A stretch of 64,000 bases of DNA from Pedobacter sp. L105 (GTDB lineage: Bacteria; Bacteroidota; Bacteroidia; Sphingobacteriales; Sphingobacteriaceae): contig NZ_LMUP01000003.1 of NCBI RefSeq assembly GCF_009765875.1, positions 1-64,000 on the forward strand. Direction: 5' to 3'. A program made the position numbers and the translations under genes. Shown here piece after piece: positions 47,799 to 56,051 of the stretch (the first letter of the stretch is position 1; each line of letters opens with the position of its first letter). The notes beneath the pieces are model-generated. The model saw only the letters and a list, made by a program, of their open reading frames with translations. It made no database searches and was not told the origin of the DNA.

Positions 47799-49088
47799 AT
47801 GAAAAAGTTGTTTCTATTATGCACTGCAGTTGTCTGCATGCTTTGTTCTAATCTTTATGCCCAGCAATACAATATTGTTATTAAGGGCGGTCATGTGATT
47901 GATCCTAAGAATAACATTGACCAGATCATGGATGTGGCCATTATTGACGGAAAAGTAGCTAAAGTAGCTGCAAACATTAGTACAGCAAATGCAATACAGG
48001 TGGTGGATGCTAAGGGATTATATGTTTCTCCGGGTTTTATTGATTTACATACCCATAATTTTCAGGGTACAGAGCCGGATCATTATTTAAATGATGGTTT
48101 TGATGCGCTCACCCCTGATGGTTTTACCTTTAGGGTAGGGGTAACTACAGTAGTAGATGCCGGCTGTGCGGGATGGCGTAATTTTGCACTGTTTAAAAAG
48201 AATATCGTTGACCGTTCAAAAACCAGGGTACTGGCCATGCTGAACGTAGTGGGCGAAGGAATGCGCGGAGGGGCTTATGAGCAGGATACCACAGATATGA
48301 ATTCTAAAATGATTGCTTTAGTAGCCAGAGGCAATAAAGATATTATTGTAGGAATCAAAGTGGCGCATTTTGAAGGACATGAGTGGACTGCTGTTGACCA
48401 CGCGGTAGCTGCCGGCGTAATGGCTAACATTCCGGTAATGATCGATTTTGGAGGTAGCACACCTGCGCTTTCTTTAGATGATCTGTTTATGAAACATTTG
48501 CGTAAGGGAGATATTTATACACATATGTATGCTGGTCTGTATCCTTCGAGAGAAGAGATCATTGATCCGGCTACCGGAAAGGTAAAACCTTATTTCCTGG
48601 AAGCACGCAAAAAAGGAATTTTGTTTGATGTAGGTTATGGAGGGATTAGTTTCACTTACAGAGAAGGAATTCCGGCAATGAAAGAAGGCTTTTTCCCGAA
48701 TACGATCAGTACCGATATCCACTCTGAAAGCATGAACGGATCGATGAAAGATATGATGAGTGTAATGTCTAAATTCCTGAATATGGGCATGCCATTGAAA
48801 GAAGTGATTAAAGCATCTACCTGGAATTCTGCACAGGCGGTTAAAAAAGAGATGCTGGGAAATTTATCTGAAGATGCTCCTGCCGATGTTACTATTTTCG
48901 ACCTTCGTAAAGGTGATTTTGGCTTTTATGATTATACAGGTATTAAAGAAAAAGGAACTGAAAAGTTTGAGTGTGAAATGACCATCAGGGATGGTAAGAT
49001 TGTTTACGACCTGAATGGAATTGCTACTCCAGAGTTTCCTGTTAGACAAGTGGTTAAAAAAGGCGCTTCAGAACATCACAAACTGTAA
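47799..49088 (+). CDS. Exported amidohydrolase (deacetylase-type metallohydrolase)
   Basis: The 429-aa protein belongs to the amidohydrolase superfamily, near the dihydroorotase-like 'amidohydrolase/deacetylase' branch (EF_0837/AHA_3915 type). Metal-site features are FIDLHTHNFQG (HxH), IVGIKVAHFEGHEWTA (probable carboxylated Lys), DIYTHMY and STDIHSESMNG (late Asp/His). The signal peptide (cleavage near LYAQ) places it in the periplasm, whereas most relatives are cytosolic. It lies between SusCD and the RraA-like gene and may deacylate or open the imported substrate. The exact substrate is unknown. Confidence 0.88.
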   Translation: MKKLFLLCTAVVCMLCSNLYAQQYNIVIKGGHVIDPKNNIDQIMDVAIIDGKVAKVAANISTANAIQVVDAKGLYVSPGFIDLHTHNFQGTEPDHYLNDGFDALTPDGFTFRVGVTTVVDAGCAGWRNFALFKKNIVDRSKTRVLAMLNVVGEGMRGGAYEQDTTDMNSKMIALVARGNKDIIVGIKVAHFEGHEWTAVDHAVAAGVMANIPVMIDFGGSTPALSLDDLFMKHLRKGDIYTHMYAGLYPSREEIIDPATGKVKPYFLEARKKGILFDVGYGGISFTYREGIPAMKEGFFPNTISTDIHSESMNGSMKDMMSVMSKFLNMGMPLKEVIKASTWNSAQAVKKEMLGNLSEDAPADVTIFDLRKGDFGFYDYTGIKEKGTEKFECEMTIRDGKIVYDLNGIATPEFPVRQVVKKGASEHHKL

Positions 49089-49095
49089 AACTGAT

Positions 49096-49137
49096 AACAT
49101 TAAACTTATGATCAGGGCTGACCATGAGTTTAATGTT
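49096..49137 (+). other. Intercistronic hairpin between amidohydrolase and RraA-like genes
   Basis: AACATTAAACT and AGTTTAATGTT form a perfect 11-bp stem across about 20 bases. No T-run follows. It may protect or attenuate the mRNA between the two enzyme genes. Confidence 0.4.
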
Positions 49138-49227
49138 CAAAAGCTGCATCTAACAATTTAACTATGCGTAGGATTAGCCTGAGAACCTTTAAAAAGCAAT
49201 ATTAACTCGAAAAAACGCAATAAATAG

Positions 49228-50157
49228 ATGAAATTAAATGTACGTATTGTCCTTTTAGCGGCGGTTATGATTTTAACAGGCCATGTCATGAGCGCTCAGA
49301 CGATGTCAAAGGAAGAGTTGATTTATTTGACCTCCGATTGGAAAGGGGAGCGTTTCCCTGATGGCAGGCCTAAAATTCCTGATGATCTGCTGGAAAGGGC
49401 AAAAAACATAGGCATTGAAGATGCCTGGGCTACGCTAAATAATGAAGGTTATCACTGCCAGTTTGATCGGGGCTGGAAGATGGTGCATGATGATGTACCT
49501 GTAGTGGGAAGGGCTTTAACGGCTTCATTTATGCCTTCGCGACCAGATGTTCAGCAGAAGATCATGGACAGGGGTAAAAAGGAGGGTAGAAAAGGGAACT
49601 CCAATTCCTGGCCAATCGATATGTTGTCTAAAGGCGACGTATATGTGGCCGATGGAATGGGGAAAATTGCCGAAGGAACTTTAATTGGTGACAACCTTGG
49701 AAACTCCATTTATGCCAAATCTGGTAATGGGGTAATTTTTGATGCTTCTGCAAGGGACCTGGAAGGCTTATCTGCCATCGCTGGTTTTAATGCTTTTGTA
49801 CGCGACTGGGATCCTTCTTATCTGAAAGACGAAGTGCTGATGGGATTAAATACACCTATCCATATTGGAAGGGCGATTGTGATGCCGGGCGACCTGGTAT
49901 TGGCTAAAAAAGAAGGCGTATTGTTTATCCCTGCACATTTAGCGGAGAAAGTAATCCTGACCGCCGAGTTTATTGGTTTACGCGATACTTTTGGCATTCA
50001 AATGTTAAAAGAAGGAACCTATGCGACAGGTGAAATTGACAACCAGTGGACAGATAAAATCAAAGAGGCATTTTTAAAATGGCTGGACAAGAATCCAGGC
50101 AAATTGCCCATGACGCGTGCCAAGCTGGATGAATATATGAAAGCAAGAACCTGGTAA
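49228..50157 (+). CDS. Exported RraA-like protein (aldolase/decarboxylase-type fold)
   Basis: The 309-aa protein starts with a signal peptide (cleavage near VMSAQ) and carries the RraA/HMG-aldolase pattern: VGRALTASFMPS, DVYVADGMG, IGDNLGNSIYAKSGNGVIFD and SARDLEG, then GDLVLAKKEGVLFIPAHLAE. Relatives act as 4-hydroxy-4-methyl-2-oxoglutarate aldolases, oxaloacetate decarboxylases or, in E. coli, as an RNase E inhibitor. An exported protein cannot be an RNase E regulator, so a catabolic enzyme role is more likely. The C-terminal about 60 residues extend beyond the usual length of about 160-220. It is the last gene of the locus before a terminator. Confidence 0.87.
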   Translation: MKLNVRIVLLAAVMILTGHVMSAQTMSKEELIYLTSDWKGERFPDGRPKIPDDLLERAKNIGIEDAWATLNNEGYHCQFDRGWKMVHDDVPVVGRALTASFMPSRPDVQQKIMDRGKKEGRKGNSNSWPIDMLSKGDVYVADGMGKIAEGTLIGDNLGNSIYAKSGNGVIFDASARDLEGLSAIAGFNAFVRDWDPSYLKDEVLMGLNTPIHIGRAIVMPGDLVLAKKEGVLFIPAHLAEKVILTAEFIGLRDTFGIQMLKEGTYATGEIDNQWTDKIKEAFLKWLDKNPGKLPMTRAKLDEYMKARTW

Positions 50158-50175
50158 TATCATTTAATATTAAAG

Positions 50176-50209
50176 ACCCGCTGTTATATATAAAACAGCG
50201 GGTTTTTTT
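50176..50209 (+). terminator. Terminator after the RraA-like gene
   Basis: A perfect 10-bp stem (ACCCGCTGTT / AACAGCGGGT) and 7 Ts. The convergent SIS gene ends at its edge, so it may also serve that strand. Confidence 0.9.
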
Positions 50210-50924
50210 ATAAATGTTTTATTCTGTCTTCATATTTAAGGTACAGTTCTTCATTGGAAAAACCATCTATGTTCTGGCTGTGGTAGACAGGCAATTTGGC
50301 ACCTCTGGCTGAGGCCAATTTGATAGCTTCCGTTGTAATGGTATTCACTAGCAGCATCCCGGCGATAGACGACCCGGGACCGATTAATTTGCCTTCAATT
50401 TCCATCAAACCATCTCCTGAAGGAACCTCGTTGTCTAATACAAGATCTGCTATCTCATACAATTTTTTACCACTCTGATGGCGCGAAGGATAACTTTGGG
50501 ATTGCGTAAGAGAAGTAACGGCAATTACTTTAAGGCCTTCTTTTTTTGCCCTTAAAGCCATTTCAATGGGCATGGCATTTCTTCCTGAATTGGATATGAT
50601 GATCATGATATCCGAAGAGCTGATTTTATACTTTTCCCAGAGAATATCTGCTAATCCGCTTATTCTTTCAATTTCGCCGCCTCTTCTTGCGCCGCTGGTA
50701 GCCAATACCAGATCATCCAGTACGGCATTTACATTGGCTAAGCCGCCCGCTCTGGTAAACAGCTCCATCCCGATGATATGAGAATGCCCTGAGCCAAATG
50801 CATGAATGATATGGTCGTCCACAATAACGTCCGAAATCCATTCAGCCGCTTTTTCAATGTTTTCTTTTTGAGTGGTGGAAATGTGTTTGATCAGCGCGCT
50901 GATCTTTTCAATGTATTCGAACAT
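50208..50924 (-). CDS. SIS-domain sugar isomerase-type protein
   Basis: The 238-aa protein has the SIS fold seen in phosphosugar isomerases and in the UPF0309/'sugar isomerase domain' family. Visible motifs are IHAFGSGHSHIIGMELFTRA (phosphosugar loop), IIISNSGRNAMPIEMALRAK (second SIS loop) and GSSIAGMLLVNTITTEAI. It is cytosolic. It faces the RraA-like gene and probably completes the same pathway by isomerising an (amino) sugar phosphate; this is inferred from adjacency only. Confidence 0.85.
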   Translation of the reverse strand: MFEYIEKISALIKHISTTQKENIEKAAEWISDVIVDDHIIHAFGSGHSHIIGMELFTRAGGLANVNAVLDDLVLATSGARRGGEIERISGLADILWEKYKISSSDIMIIISNSGRNAMPIEMALRAKKEGLKVIAVTSLTQSQSYPSRHQSGKKLYEIADLVLDNEVPSGDGLMEIEGKLIGPGSSIAGMLLVNTITTEAIKLASARGAKLPVYHSQNIDGFSNEELYLKYEDRIKHL

Positions 50925-50958
50925 ATATCTGTTTTAATCGGAATGTAAGGAAGATAGT

Positions 50959-52293
50959 TTAGCTGATATGGTATTCTTCAAGTTTTCTGTAAAGTGTGGT
51001 GAGTCCAATGCCCAACAGGCGTGCCGTCTCGGTTTTATTGTTGCGGGTATATTTCAGCACTTTAATGATATGCATTTTTTCTACGGTTTCCATTTTCATG
51101 TTGTCGCCTTCCACCACATTTCCCTGGTGAAATTCATAGGGCAGGAGAGCGGCATTTAACACTGGTCCGTCAGACAGGATCACTACCCGCTCGATCACGT
51201 TTTTCAGTTCCCTGATGTTTCCTTTCCAGGTATGGTTCATTAACCGCTCGCCAAACTGCTCTTCCATCGTGAAATCAGGTTTATTCACTTTGGCTGCAAA
51301 CTGTTTTAAATAATATTTGGCAATGATCAGGATATCACCTTTTCTTTCATTTAGTGAAGGCAATTCAATAGAAAAAACAGAAAGCCTGTAAAAGAGGTCC
51401 AGCCGGAAACGGCCTTCTTCAGCTTCTGTTTTCAGATCGCGGTTGGTAGCAGCGATAATACGTACGTTAACCTTTGTGGTTTGTGTATCACCAACTTTAA
51501 TAAAAGTCTGGTTTTCCAGTACACGTAATAATTTGGCTTGCAGGTCGAGGTTCATTTCCCCGATCTCATCAAGGAAAAGGGTACCTTCATTTGCTTCCTG
51601 CAACAATCCTTTTTTATCTTTCTGGGCGCCCGTAAATGCGCCCTGTTTGTAACCGAATAACTCACTTTCCAGCAAATCCGGGTTAAAGCCGCTGCAGTTC
51701 AACGCAACAAAAGGTTTTAACTTTCTGGGACTTTCATAATGAATGGCCTGTGCAAAAACTTCTTTTCCTGTTCCGGTTTCACCCAATAATAAAACAGTAG
51801 TATCTGTAGGTGCTACTCTTCTGGCCAGGTCTACGGCTTCTAAAATAGGTTTAGACTGGCCCAGGATAGCCGTGAAATCATATTGTCTTTGTATTTTGGA
51901 TTCAAGCTCAAAAACGCGGTACTGCAACTTGGCTTTGTCCATCGCTTTATAGACCAGCGGGATAATCTTATCGTTATCATCACCTTTGGTGATATAATCA
52001 AAAGCCCCGTTGCGCATGGCTTTTACACCATCCTGTATGGTTCCGAAGGCCGTCAGGTTGATCACCTCTGCGTAAGGTTTGATCTGTTTGATCTGCTGAA
52101 CCAGCTCAACGCCGTTTACATCGGGCAGTTTTACATCGCTGATCACCACATGTACTTCCTGATTGGCGAGTAATTTAAGTCCTTCTTTACCTGTATTGGC
52201 CTGAAAAACTGTAAACCCCTCCAGTTCAATAATTCTGGCCAGGAGGCTACAGATCTTTTTTTCATCGTCAATAATCAGAACGCTTTGCTGCAT
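50959..52293 (-). CDS. NtrC-family sigma-54-dependent response regulator
   Basis: The 444-aa protein has a receiver domain (phospho-Asp53 in ISDVKLPDVNG), an AAA+ domain with GETGTGKE (Walker A), the sigma-54 loop GAFTGA, LFLDEIGEMN (Walker B) and NVRIIAATNRDL, and a Fis-type HTH at the end (NKTETARLLGIGLTTLYRKL). All parts look functional. No histidine kinase is adjacent. In other Bacteroidota this regulator type often lies beside kdp, so the orphan kinase at 17236-18990 is a possible partner, but nothing in the sequence proves it. It is divergent from the PgpH-like gene. Confidence 0.95.
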   Translation of the reverse strand: MQQSVLIIDDEKKICSLLARIIELEGFTVFQANTGKEGLKLLANQEVHVVISDVKLPDVNGVELVQQIKQIKPYAEVINLTAFGTIQDGVKAMRNGAFDYITKGDDNDKIIPLVYKAMDKAKLQYRVFELESKIQRQYDFTAILGQSKPILEAVDLARRVAPTDTTVLLLGETGTGKEVFAQAIHYESPRKLKPFVALNCSGFNPDLLESELFGYKQGAFTGAQKDKKGLLQEANEGTLFLDEIGEMNLDLQAKLLRVLENQTFIKVGDTQTTKVNVRIIAATNRDLKTEAEEGRFRLDLFYRLSVFSIELPSLNERKGDILIIAKYYLKQFAAKVNKPDFTMEEQFGERLMNHTWKGNIRELKNVIERVVILSDGPVLNAALLPYEFHQGNVVEGDNMKMETVEKMHIIKVLKYTRNNKTETARLLGIGLTTLYRKLEEYHIS

Positions 52294-52382
52294 AAATAAA
52301 AAATTTAAGCAAATTTAATTATATTATGATAGTATTGATCAATACTCAAAATTAAAGCACCGAACTTCTATTTAAAGGTAAC

Positions 52383-52421
52383 TTGGTCATATTCATCAAA
52401 AAAGTCTTATTTTTGATGAAT
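52383..52421 (+). promoter_or_regulatory. Promoter with overlapping dyad upstream of the 7TM-HD gene
   Basis: A Bacteroidota-type promoter is visible: TTG at 52383 and TATTTTTG (TAnnTTTG) at 52408-52415. The -7 box lies inside a perfect 12-bp inverted repeat, ATTCATCAAAAA (52391-52402) and TTTTTGATGAAT (52410-52421), 7 bases apart. A protein bound there would block the promoter. Confidence 0.55.
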
Positions 52422-52437
52422 AATAATCTTCAACATC

Positions 52438-54516
52438 TTGGCTAAGATCAATAAGAATTCTCATAAGATCCTTTACAGGAAGTATTCATCTAATATTAAA
52501 TATCTGATGATGGCCTTAACTGTTTTTATCATTACCTTTTTTTTGCCCAAACAACCGCGCTTCAGGTATGAGTTTCAAAAAGGTAAAATATGGCTGAATA
52601 AAGATCTGGTTTCCCCTTTCAGTTTTGCCATTCTGAAAACAAATCCACAGGTAGCTACAGATAAAAATGATGCTTTGGAAAATGTATTGCCCATATATCG
52701 CTTTGATCCGGATATATTTAGCGGGATACAGGAAGCTTATGAGAATGAGTTTGATGTGAAATGGCGTGCAAATACATTTCTGGAGGCAGATAGAGAACCT
52801 AGCAAAGCTGCTTCCCTGAGACTGCTTACAGCTATTTATGAGAAAGGAATATTAGCTGTAAATCCAAAACATCTGAAAGGAAGAAAGTATTATGACCTTT
52901 CATTATTGAACAATAACATTACTTATACCATTAGCAGTCAGGATGTATATACGGTACAAACGGCACTTGATTTTTTCAATGATACGTTTACCTCTACAAA
53001 TTTAAAAGAGAAAGAGGTAATCATTAACCTGGTTGAAGATCACTTGCAGCCTAATATTATTTTTGATGAAAAGTTAACCAGTATTGTACAGAACAATACA
53101 GTCAATAGCCTTTCCACTACCCGCGGAATGGTGCAGAAAGGGGAGCTGATCATTGCCAAGAATAATGTAATCGATGACGAGATCTATCAGAAGTTACAAT
53201 CATTTAAAGAAACTTACGAGGCACAGACTAAAACTATTGGCGATAGTAAGCTGGTTTATCTGGGGCAGATATTGCTGGTTGCTTTTGTGCTGACCTTACA
53301 AATGGTATTTCTTTACATGTTCAGGAAAGATATTTTTGCTGATAACAGGCAACTTTCTTTGCTGATGTTGGTGATCACTTCCATGCTGCTGGCTTTAACC
53401 TGGTCGAACAAGCTTAACCTGCCCAGCGTCTATTATATTCCGTTTTGTATAGTTCCTATCATTATCAGGATATTGTTTGATACACGCCTTGCCCTGTACC
53501 TCCATTTACTGGTTATATTGATCGCAGGCTTTTTTGTACCAAACAGTTTTGAGTTTGTATTTTATCAGACCACTGCCGGGATGGTGGCTATCTATAGCAT
53601 CAGGAACCTGATTAAAAGGGAGCAGTTGCTGCTTTCCGCTTTGTTTATCCTAACGGCTTATTTTATCAGCTTCCTGGGTATTGGCTTGTTACGTGAAGGA
53701 TCTTTTAAGGAAATTGAATGGATTAATTTTGTCCCTTTTATCATTAGCGTATTGCTGTCTTTACTGGCTTATCCACTGATCTACGCTTTTGAAAGGGTAT
53801 TTGGAATCACTTCTGATGTTGCCCTAATAGAGTTGACCAACACCAATAATAAGTTACTCAGAGAGCTTGCATTTAAAGCACCCGGTACTTTTCAGCATTC
53901 CCTGCAGGTAGCCAATCTGGCGGAGGCAGCGATTTTCAAGATAGGAGGAAACTCCTTGCTGGTACGGGCGGGCGCATTGTATCATGATATCGGTAAGATT
54001 GAGAACCCGCAATACTTTATTGAGAACCAAAATACGTCGATCAGTCCGCATGATAAGCTGCCTTATGAACAAAGTGCCCAGATTATCATTAAACACGTGC
54101 ATAAAGGCATTGAAATCACCAGAAGGAACCAGTTACCGGAAAGTGTGATCGACTTTATCAGAACGCACCATGGCAATACGCGTGTAGATTTCTTTTACCA
54201 GTCCTTTCTTAAAAATTCACCGGAGAAGTTTGTAGATGAAAATATCTTCAGGTATCCTGGTCCTATACCATTTTCTAAGGAAACAGGGGTGTTAATGCTG
54301 GCTGACTCAGTGGAAGCGGCGTCCAGAAGTATCAAAAATCCGGACGCGCAAAACATAAATGACCTGGTAGAACGCATCATTGACTACAAATTGGAGCAAA
54401 ATCAGTTAGATAATTGCGATTTAACGCTAAAAGATTTAGAAACTATAAAGCTGATATTCAAGACAATGCTCATGAGTATCTATCATGTGCGTATAGATTA
54501 CCTACAATCTGTGTAA
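52438..54516 (+). CDS. 7TM-HD (PgpH-type) phosphohydrolase, probable c-di-AMP phosphodiesterase
   Basis: The 692-aa protein has an N-terminal TM helix (about 22-40), an extracytoplasmic 7TMR-HDED-like domain (about 45-280), seven TM helices (about 280-470) and a cytosolic HD domain with FQHSLQVANLAEAA, GALYHDIGKIENPQYF and IRTHHGNTRVDFFY. This is the architecture of PgpH, known in other bacteria to degrade c-di-AMP. The TTG at 52438 is accepted as start: the next Met lies inside TM1, and MAKINKNSHK is a sensible opening. c-di-AMP controls K+ uptake elsewhere, so a functional tie with the kdp locus is possible. Confidence 0.92.
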   Translation: MAKINKNSHKILYRKYSSNIKYLMMALTVFIITFFLPKQPRFRYEFQKGKIWLNKDLVSPFSFAILKTNPQVATDKNDALENVLPIYRFDPDIFSGIQEAYENEFDVKWRANTFLEADREPSKAASLRLLTAIYEKGILAVNPKHLKGRKYYDLSLLNNNITYTISSQDVYTVQTALDFFNDTFTSTNLKEKEVIINLVEDHLQPNIIFDEKLTSIVQNNTVNSLSTTRGMVQKGELIIAKNNVIDDEIYQKLQSFKETYEAQTKTIGDSKLVYLGQILLVAFVLTLQMVFLYMFRKDIFADNRQLSLLMLVITSMLLALTWSNKLNLPSVYYIPFCIVPIIIRILFDTRLALYLHLLVILIAGFFVPNSFEFVFYQTTAGMVAIYSIRNLIKREQLLLSALFILTAYFISFLGIGLLREGSFKEIEWINFVPFIISVLLSLLAYPLIYAFERVFGITSDVALIELTNTNNKLLRELAFKAPGTFQHSLQVANLAEAAIFKIGGNSLLVRAGALYHDIGKIENPQYFIENQNTSISPHDKLPYEQSAQIIIKHVHKGIEITRRNQLPESVIDFIRTHHGNTRVDFFYQSFLKNSPEKFVDENIFRYPGPIPFSKETGVLMLADSVEAASRSIKNPDAQNINDLVERIIDYKLEQNQLDNCDLTLKDLETIKLIFKTMLMSIYHVRIDYLQSV

Positions 54517-54522
54517 ATAATT

Positions 54523-54552
54523 TTTGCAAATATGATTGAATTGCTATATTTG
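54523..54552 (+). promoter_or_regulatory. Promoter of tRNA-Ser (Bacteroidota type)
   Basis: TTTG at 54523-54526 and TATATTTG (TAnnTTTG) at 54545-54552 are 18 bases apart, an excellent fit to the -33/-7 consensus of this phylum. The tRNA starts 31 bases downstream. Confidence 0.75.
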
Positions 54553-54583
54553 CAATCCCGAAAAACGGGTAACAATTTTAAAC

Positions 54584-54673
54584 GGAGGGATGCCTGAGTG
54601 GCCGAAAGGAACAGTTTGCTAAACTGTCGTACTGGCAACGGTACCGAGGGTTCGAATCCCTCTTCCTCCGCCA
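54584..54673 (+). tRNA. tRNA-Ser (anticodon GCU)
   Basis: The cloverleaf has acceptor GGAGGGA/TTCCTCC, anticodon loop TTGCTAA with GCT, the long variable arm of serine tRNAs (CGTACTGGCAACGGTACCG) and T-arm GGGTTCGAATCCC. The discriminator is G and CCA is encoded. A terminator follows at 54701. A degenerate copy of the 3' end lies at 57765-57790. Confidence 0.97.
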
Positions 54674-54700
54674 AGTGGTTTCCACTAAAAAATCGATGAA

Positions 54701-54728
54701 GACTGCTCCTAAAGAGCGGTCTTTTTTC
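54701..54728 (+). terminator. Terminator after tRNA-Ser
   Basis: GACTGCTC and GAGCGGTC form an 8-bp stem with one G-T pair around a 5-base loop, followed by TTTTTT. Confidence 0.85.
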
Positions 54729-54852
54729 GTTTAAACCTATATTCCTTGCTGCACTGGGTGGGGATGATAGTATAATCTACTTAGCTAAGTAATTAGATGT
54801 TCCTTTTACTAATAAAAAGCAGATTGGATACTTTTATCTTTAAATTTGTAGT

Positions 54853-55206
54853 ATGGCCCGCCCGGAACAAATAAAGGATGAATTTTTAACACTGATCGAC
54901 CGGCACCTGGACGATCTGGTGCACCTGCGTGTGACGGAAATGATGGAGATAAAAGATTTCGCCGAAACTCTGCATATCCATCCTACACACCTCAGCAATA
55001 CGATCAAAGAACTTTGCGGTACTTCTCCCTGCGGCCTTTACCAGCCAAAAATATTAAGGGTTGCACAGGAATTATTAGCTGACACAAATTTTTCGATCCA
55101 TGAGACTGCATTGCGGCTATCCTTTGAACCATCCCAGTTCACAAAATGGTTTAAACAACTGACAGGAATCACACCCAAAGCTTATCGCACACAAATACTG
55201 AAATGA
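54853..55206 (+). CDS. Stand-alone AraC-type HTH regulator (117 aa)
   Basis: The short protein consists almost only of the two HTH motifs of AraC regulators: MEIKDFAETLHIHPTHLSNT followed by IKELCGTSPCGL, then FSIHETALRLSFEPSQFTKW with FKQLTGITPKAYR. There is no ligand-binding domain. Stand-alone forms of this size are common in this phylum. It precedes an SDR gene by 39 bases in the same direction and may control it. A 14-bp palindrome lies at 54778-54791 in its upstream region. Confidence 0.88.
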   Translation: MARPEQIKDEFLTLIDRHLDDLVHLRVTEMMEIKDFAETLHIHPTHLSNTIKELCGTSPCGLYQPKILRVAQELLADTNFSIHETALRLSFEPSQFTKWFKQLTGITPKAYRTQILK

Positions 55207-55245
55207 TGACCATTTTACATCATTTTACAAGGCTAACTTTACGAT

Positions 55246-55995
55246 ATGAAACGACAAGTATTGATTACCGGTGGCAGTTCAGGCATTGGCCTTGGATTAG
55301 CCCAACGTTTTTTATCGGCAGGAATACGCGTATTGGTTACCGGCCGTGATGGAGAAAAATTAAAACAGGCGGCAAGAGAAAATCCTGGATTAGAAATTTT
55401 CATCAATGACATTAGCCTTCCGGAAGAGCGGGAAGCGCTATCCCGATATGTTGCCCACACCATGCCCGGCTTAAATTTGCTCATCAATAATGCGGGTATT
55501 CAGCGACGAGTGGCATTGGCCGATGACCATGCAGATTGGGCAGAAAGACAAGCGGAGATAAATATATTACTGTCAGCACCTGTTCATTTAAATCACTTGC
55601 TGATTCCTTTGTTGCTTTTACCCGGAAAAACCAGTACCATTGTGAATGTCACCTCTGGCGGAGCCTTTATTCCGCAAGTGTTTGCCCCAATATACAGTGC
55701 TTGTAAAGCAGCGCTGCATCATTATACAATAACACTTCGCCATGCGCTGAGTAGAACTTCGTGCAAGGTAGTTGAATTAATTCCACCAGCAGTGCAAAGC
55801 GGTCTTGCAGGACCAGGATTGAACCACGGAGTACCGCTGAACGAGTTTTGTGATGCGGTTTTTAATGCGTTAACTGGTGATCAGGCAGAGATTGGCTTTG
55901 CCCAGACAGCGGGACTAATTCCACAAATCTCCGGCAAGATAGTCAGTGAGTTATTTGAATCAAGTGCAGGCAGGTTCCCGGTGCATACTTATTGA
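55246..55995 (+). CDS. Short-chain dehydrogenase/reductase (DltE-like)
   Basis: The 249-aa SDR has the cofactor loop TGGSSGIGLGLAQ, NNAG (LLINNAGIQ) and catalytic Ser-Tyr-Lys in NVTSGGAF and IYSACKAAL. Arg after the first strand (VTGRDGEKL) suggests NADP(H). The text is close to the DltE/YjgI type, whose substrates are mostly unknown. It belongs to the AraC-SDR-GNAT-SnoaL cluster lying between tRNA-Ser and its 3'-end copy. Confidence 0.88.
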   Translation: MKRQVLITGGSSGIGLGLAQRFLSAGIRVLVTGRDGEKLKQAARENPGLEIFINDISLPEEREALSRYVAHTMPGLNLLINNAGIQRRVALADDHADWAERQAEINILLSAPVHLNHLLIPLLLLPGKTSTIVNVTSGGAFIPQVFAPIYSACKAALHHYTITLRHALSRTSCKVVELIPPAVQSGLAGPGLNHGVPLNEFCDAVFNALTGDQAEIGFAQTAGLIPQISGKIVSELFESSAGRFPVHTY

Positions 55996-56051
55996 ATAAC
56001 TTACTGATGAATAAACTACAATCATATACTCACAATAAATAGTATTTTACT

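Noticed and set aside
49228..50157. Ribonuclease activity regulator RraA
   Set aside because: A signal peptide and the metabolic neighbourhood argue against an RNase E inhibitor; the fold is shared with aldolases and decarboxylases.
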